From the NCBI RefSeq assembly GCF_964204865.1, contig NC_135259.1, positions 17,370,974 to 17,434,973 of the forward strand: a stretch of 64,000 nucleotides of DNA, read 5' to 3'. Shown here piece after piece: positions 59,373-64,000 of the stretch. This stretch comes from Styela clava (lineage: Eukaryota > Chordata > Ascidiacea > Stolidobranchia > Styelidae). Under the pieces are notes generated by a model. It was not told where the DNA came from, made no database searches, and saw only the letters and a program-made list of their open reading frames with translations. The translations under genes were made by a program, and so were the position numbers. Position 1 is the stretch's first letter. Every line of letters starts with the position of its first letter.

Positions 59373-60274
59373 CGCACGTTCGAAGTGTTTTCGTCGCGCC
59401 ATCACTGATATTGCATTCGGGAAAAACTGGTGTGGCGCGCATGGGGTAGCCTACATTTTGTGCTATTGAGAGCACAATGTATGAAAATGTAAACAAAACA
59501 AAGAGAAAAAACGGTGAAGGGCAGTGATTTTTTTTTTCTCAAACGCACCGTGTTCTTGTGAGCTCGGCGCAAATCGCACGCATCCTTTCATATTTGTATT
59601 TAACTTCTATATGCACATTGCATTATGTTTGTATTTTAGTGATGAAGTAATGCGGTCACACATGCATAAGGTTGCGTTTTTACAGACCTTTATCAAAAAT
59701 ATCACTAACTGATTATGTGGGTTACTATTCGACTGCATTGACATGTGTAGACTGCACTAAAGAATATAACTTTCTTAAATATACGAAGACAATATTAATT
59801 TAATTAGGATAAGATTTACATATTTATTCCGGGGAGATGAAAAACGCTAAGTCAGATTAATCCCATAATCTCATATGGCGGCGAACCACCATCTGTCAGA
59901 GTCTAAGACTTATACGACACAATTTCTAATAACCTAACGCCGATTTCATTATTTAAAATAGGGCAACGAAATCTTTAGTACTTGGTGCCTCTAAAATGCA
60001 TGATCTGGCCCTGGAACTACCGACGCACGAGCCACACCATTCTTCAAACAGAAACATGAGTCCGATTAGTTCTAGTATTGATTAGGATTTTTCCGATCTT
60101 GTCGAATCGTAAAATTTGATCAGTTCTCGCCACACTGATTCCGCTCTATTGCAGTCGATCACTTATTTTCAAGATCATTCATCATTATCATCATCATTCA
60201 TTATCATCAAGATCAAGAATCCCAAGGAATGCATTCATTTTTTTGGAATAGAAAATTGATTGACCATGCTTTAC
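59373..60274. other. Intergenic, no gene seen
   Basis: AT-rich sequence. Short open frames here have no recognisable domain, and an ATCATT-rich tract lies near 60180-60215. Confidence 0.4.
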
Positions 60275-62095
60275 TATGGTGGCCCATCGTTATCACGCGT
60301 AAAATTGAAAAAAATAAAATAAAAAACTTAAAATAAAAGTAAAATAAAAAAAATAGTTGTGAAAAAACATAAAAAAATGTAAAAAAAAATCGAATAAAAA
60401 AAATTAAAAATAAAAACGAAAATAAAATAAAAACAGGATAAAAAAAGCAAAAAAAAAAATTGAAAAAAAAAACCTAAATAAAAAGAAAAGGTTGACAACG
60501 ATGGGCCGCCTCGTGGCCCATCGTTGTCACGCGTTTTTATTTTGAGAAAATTTGGTTCTGCTTGGGATCAACGTTGTCATGCATAATCTTACGCGCACAA
60601 ACGGTGTTCCCTGGGTTTCTAACTCACTACAGATTTTTTTGAGCAATATTCAATAAATTCAAAACGAAAATGTTCTATAAATTCTTCGTGATACAAGTTC
60701 AACCAGAAGTAATATATTTATAATAATGATAAGAGATTATGAAATTGAGTACGAAAATTCGGGAAATTTGTTTTTACGTGTAGAAGGTAATTGAATTGGA
60801 GAATGCTGCTCAACTGCTCAGTTGTCCGGACACTCTTGCGATACCGGTACCGTCTGACCGTACCTGTACCCGTGCAATCACTCATGAAACGAACGGGAGA
60901 TACGGACGAATGATACATTGCGCGGGCTCAACCATTTATTTCAATCCATCCCTCGATTCACCATATTCTACTAGAGTCCAGGGGTTCCCAACCTGGGTTT
61001 CACGAACCCCCAGGGGTTCACGAGAAGATTTCCAGGGATACTTGAATGGCAGTTGAGTTTTTTTTTTTTTACAATATCCTTCGTTGTTTTATTTACAATA
61101 TCCTTCAACAAAGAAAAACTGAGTAACTACCAGATGAAAATGCATGCCAATTGAAACTCAGCTAGATTTTCCCTGATCTAGCGTTGTTGTGATTGTGACA
61201 CAACAATGTGAAATGCACGGCTTTTCAGCCAAACTGTGAAATCTCAAAAAACAATGTACTGCGAGCATTGCATTTAAGAGTGATCTGCTAAATTGAAACT
61301 TAAGAGGGGTTTCAAGAATTCGTTAGTAAGGTGGAGGAGAAAACCAAAAACATTAACATGAAGACTTAATTTAGTTACAGCAATTGGTCAATAAATTGTC
61401 GTTGCACCAAATTGTCAGTCAATATATCACAACTTTGTTTGGTGTCTGATTACTGTGGGTTCGCGTTGATTGTTTCATGACTCGAGGGGTACTAAACAGA
61501 AAAAAGGTTGAAAACCCCTGTTAATTAACTAGACTATTCGTATCTTTCACTCGTTTCATGAGTGACTGTATGCTGGGTACTGGGTACGATCAGACGGTAT
61601 CGGTATCGCACGAGTGTCCAGACAACTGAGCATTTAAGCAGCATACTCCAATTCAATTACCTTCTATATATACGTAAAAACAAATTCCTCGAATTTTCGT
61701 ATTCAATTCTATATTCTCTTATAATTATTTTAAATATATATATATTACTTCTAGTTGAACTTGTATCATGGAGAATTTATAGAACATTTGCATATTGAAT
61801 TTATTGAATATTGCTCAAGAAAATCAGTAATGAGTTAGAAACCCAGGGAACACCGTATGTGCGCGTAGTATTATGCATGACAACGTTGGTCCCAAGTCGG
61901 AGCAAATTTTCTCAAAATAAAAACGCGTGGCAACGATGGGCCATGAGGCGGCCCCTCATTGTCAACCTTTTTATTCACGTTTTTTTTTCTATGTTTTTTC
62001 ACAACTATTTTTTTATTTTACTTTTATTTTGAGTTTTTTTATTTTTTTTTTAATTTTTATTTCAATTTTACGCGTGACAACGATGGGCCACCATA
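60275..62095. mobile_element. 1.8-kb foldback element with ~550-640-bp inverted arms
   Basis: The element starts TATGGTGGCCCATCGTTATC and ends with the near-inverse GACAACGATGGGCCACCATA. The left arm (to about 60912) and right arm (from about 61542) are imperfect inverses over most of their length: low-complexity A/T tracts, CCCTGGGTTTCTAACTCA, GTTCAACCAGAAGTAATAT and AATTGAATTGGAGAATGCTG. The site is flanked by CTTTAC on both sides (60269-60274 and 62096-62101), a likely 6-bp target duplication. No protein-coding frame is recognised inside. Confidence 0.75.
60974..61521. mobile_element. Probable hAT-like element in the loop of the foldback
   Basis: It begins CCAGGGGTTCCCAACCTGGG and ends GGTTGAAAACCCCTG, the typical imperfect inverted ends of hAT MITEs (CAGGGGTT and its inverse). 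It occupies most of the spacer between the two arms. No transposase is seen. Confidence 0.55.
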
Positions 62096-62101
62096 CTTTA
62101 C

Positions 62102-64000
62102 ATTGGTTAGCTTATATATATATATATTCCATCAAATTTCGGAAAAGATGTTGTGTGGCCTCGATATAGTTTCAAATGTAATGGATCGTCAGTATGTGTG
62201 ATATCGTTTCAATCTGTAAAAGAGCATAACGCCTCGCCAATTTCGACATTTTTTGTGAGATGTTTTATAAATTTAAAAAGAGTAAACCAGAGATAAGAGA
62301 ATCATGAGAGTGGCACAATCAGACAGGAAGGATCAAAATGATGAACCGTTTTCCAGTCTTAGTATTCCTTCACTGACAGCCAAAAATTTGGTTTGCGGAT
62401 TCACTCCTTAAATTATTTTGTGCACCTTGTCGGTTATCGCTGATGATTGCATATCAACGCATTTTTCTTGTAAAAAGGAAACTAATATGAACCATGCATA
62501 AAACGGGATGTTGTATTATCTACACAAATATTCACACATTCAATAGTTAAAGTAGTGCACACGATAGTCCCAGATGAACGCCATTCATTTATGTATGATT
62601 CAGGTGTTTCGAATCAACGCAGTACTGTACGTTTAATGTATTTTGGGGGTAATTAGCCTCGTCGCGGGCTGCCAAGCGAGGCGTTGTTATTAATTAAGTA
62701 AGATTCTAACCTGCTCGATCCTCGTCAGTAGCGATAGTTCTGGGGAAGCGTAGAGACGTGGTCAGTTATCAGGCCAGGCACGAGGGTGGGTTCGAATCCC
62801 CACACAGGCTAAGCTGGGAGTTGTAAGAAAGACAGGTAGGGATAGGGATGGTGAGGAGGGGTCCGGCGGGCAAAAGAACAAGCAAGAACAAGTGGAAATA
62901 GAAACCAGAAGCAGGTAAGACCGTCAACGAAGAAGCCGCCGCTGCTGCAGGTCAGTCACGAGGAATAGAAACCAGCGAGGCACACCTCCAAGGCGCATCA
63001 GGACGAGAAATAAAGAGATGGCGCGGGATAGCAAATTTTAGCTGAAATAAGGCAAGCTGAAAAGAAAGCAAACAAGCAGTCAGGAAAATAAATAATGAAA
63101 CCAAAAATTATCGACCAAAAGATTAAGATTAGAAAAAGCAGTTGCAGCAGTAGTCAATGAAAATGAGAGAGATAGACCCCGCAAGCAAGAAAGAAAGGTG
63201 GAGGCCAGCAGCATTAAACATTGATTATATCATTCGAACAGGCCGGCCGGGAAAGTTTCAGATGGGGAAGGGAAAAGAGTTCAAAACAAATATTCCAAAT
63301 CCGCGTGGAGTGGAATAGTAATAACGAGGTAAGAAAAATTAATAAGGGATTGAAAAATAGCAAAAAATCAGCGATGTTCTGAGGCAGCCAGTCAGTAAGC
63401 AAAATGGAGTACTAAAGACGGAGTTGAAAATAGAAAATCCTAGTATGAGATGAAATTATGATAAGTGAGCCCTTCCGAAGCAGTCAAGGAAAAATAGAGA
63501 TGAGAGCAGACCCGGCAAGCTGACAAGAAAAATGGGCACAAAGGCTTCATCACGCCGACGCACCAATTGAAATGTAAAGTGTGGCGTGTTTGTTTGTGTC
63601 GCGGACAATACTGTCTGCGTTTATATTGTGTGTGTATATATATTTTCATGTTTATAGACTGTAATGTTGACCCTTATTTACGGCTGTTCTGTCGGATTTG
63701 GACTCCGACCACTCACTACATGCGAGGCAAAAACTGTCTTCCGGTGTCTCTTTCTCTGGCTGCCGCGCTGGCGGTCGGGTGTGTTTTCGGTTCTCTAGTT
63801 ATTTTTTTGTTTAATCTGTTTGAGTTATATCACCTGTTTGGCTGGTATTTGCTTTGGAGTTGCCGTACAATAAACAACCAATCCGGAACCTTTGAGTCTT
63901 TTGATTCTTTCAACAAACAGAATAAAAAAAATCTATCTGTGAAATTTGCAAGTGCAGTTTCAAGTATTTTGTGGCGTCAAGAGCTGCCGCAAAACCATAA
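62102..64000. other. Purine-rich region with a SINE-like head and a possible LTR
   Basis: A tRNA-like B box (GGGTTCGAATCCCC) lies near 62792-62805 and is followed by about 0.8 kb of unusually purine-rich, less AT-rich DNA without open frames. From about 63660 (TGTAATGTTGACCC) to 63915 (TTTCAACA) the sequence has TG...CA-like ends and an AATAAA at 63869-63874, as an LTR would. No primer-binding site or second copy is visible, so this is only a suggestion. Confidence 0.25.

Noticed and set aside
63660-63915. LTR of a retrotransposon
   Set aside because: Only TG...CA-like ends and AATAAA support it. No primer-binding site, second LTR or coding frame; kept only as a low-confidence note.
1-64000. 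CRISPR array, bacterial operon or prophage content
   Set aside because: The sequence is eukaryotic with spliced genes; no regularly spaced short direct repeats were seen.

Overview
This is an AT-rich (by eye) animal nuclear sequence: spliced genes with GT-AG introns, one tRNA gene, a two-ORF LINE and many short non-autonomous DNA transposons. Gene content (ATP synthase inhibitor IF1, IGFBP-like secreted proteins, a SAFB/SLTM-type nuclear protein, a TSP1-domain receptor) fits an invertebrate deuterostome. An ascidian-like genome is my guess, but the window alone cannot settle it.

Layout, left to right. (1) 0.4-2.9 kb, minus: a complete three-exon ATP5IF1 gene. (2) 3.9-9.0 kb, minus: an apparently intact CR1/L2-like (Jockey-superfamily) LINE with open ORF1 and ORF2. 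(3) 9.67-9.75 kb, minus: tRNA-Glu(UUC), followed by a repeat-rich stretch. (4) 12.3-14.6 kb and 16.8-20.8 kb, minus: two tandem paralogous secreted proteins with an IGFBP-type cysteine domain and a shared C-terminal helix exon. (5) 23.6-36.3 kb, plus: a 5'-incomplete gene for a type I membrane protein with cysteine-rich and TSP1-like ectodomains and a long cytoplasmic tail rich in tyrosine and proline motifs. I do not recognise it as a known gene. (6) 38.0-58.9 kb, minus: a SAFB/SLTM homologue that I could assemble from 25 coding exons with all phases matching (about 1,344 aa). (7) 59-64 kb: no gene seen; a 1.8-kb foldback element, SINE-like sequences and a possible LTR.

The main discovery candidate lies in the SAFB introns. 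Seven short sense-strand elements have the full architecture of box C/D snoRNAs: terminal stem, C box, D box CTGA, closing stem. Five are near-identical and carry a D guide matching the 28S rRNA site of vertebrate SNORD80 (yeast snR60). Two carry a D guide matching the 28S site of SNORD29 (yeast snR71). There is one per intron, in introns 7, 8, 9, 10, 11, 17 and 18. This makes the SAFB homologue a snoRNA host gene. In mammals these snoRNAs are hosted by GAS5 and SNHG1 instead.

Repeats occupy much of the intergenic and intronic space: several short inverted-repeat families, inverted pairs of a roughly 300-bp element (one pair flanks SAFB exon 18), tRNA-derived SINEs, and a recent 213-bp tandem duplication that copies a splice acceptor in the receptor gene. 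Family names and rRNA target positions come from memory and were not searched.
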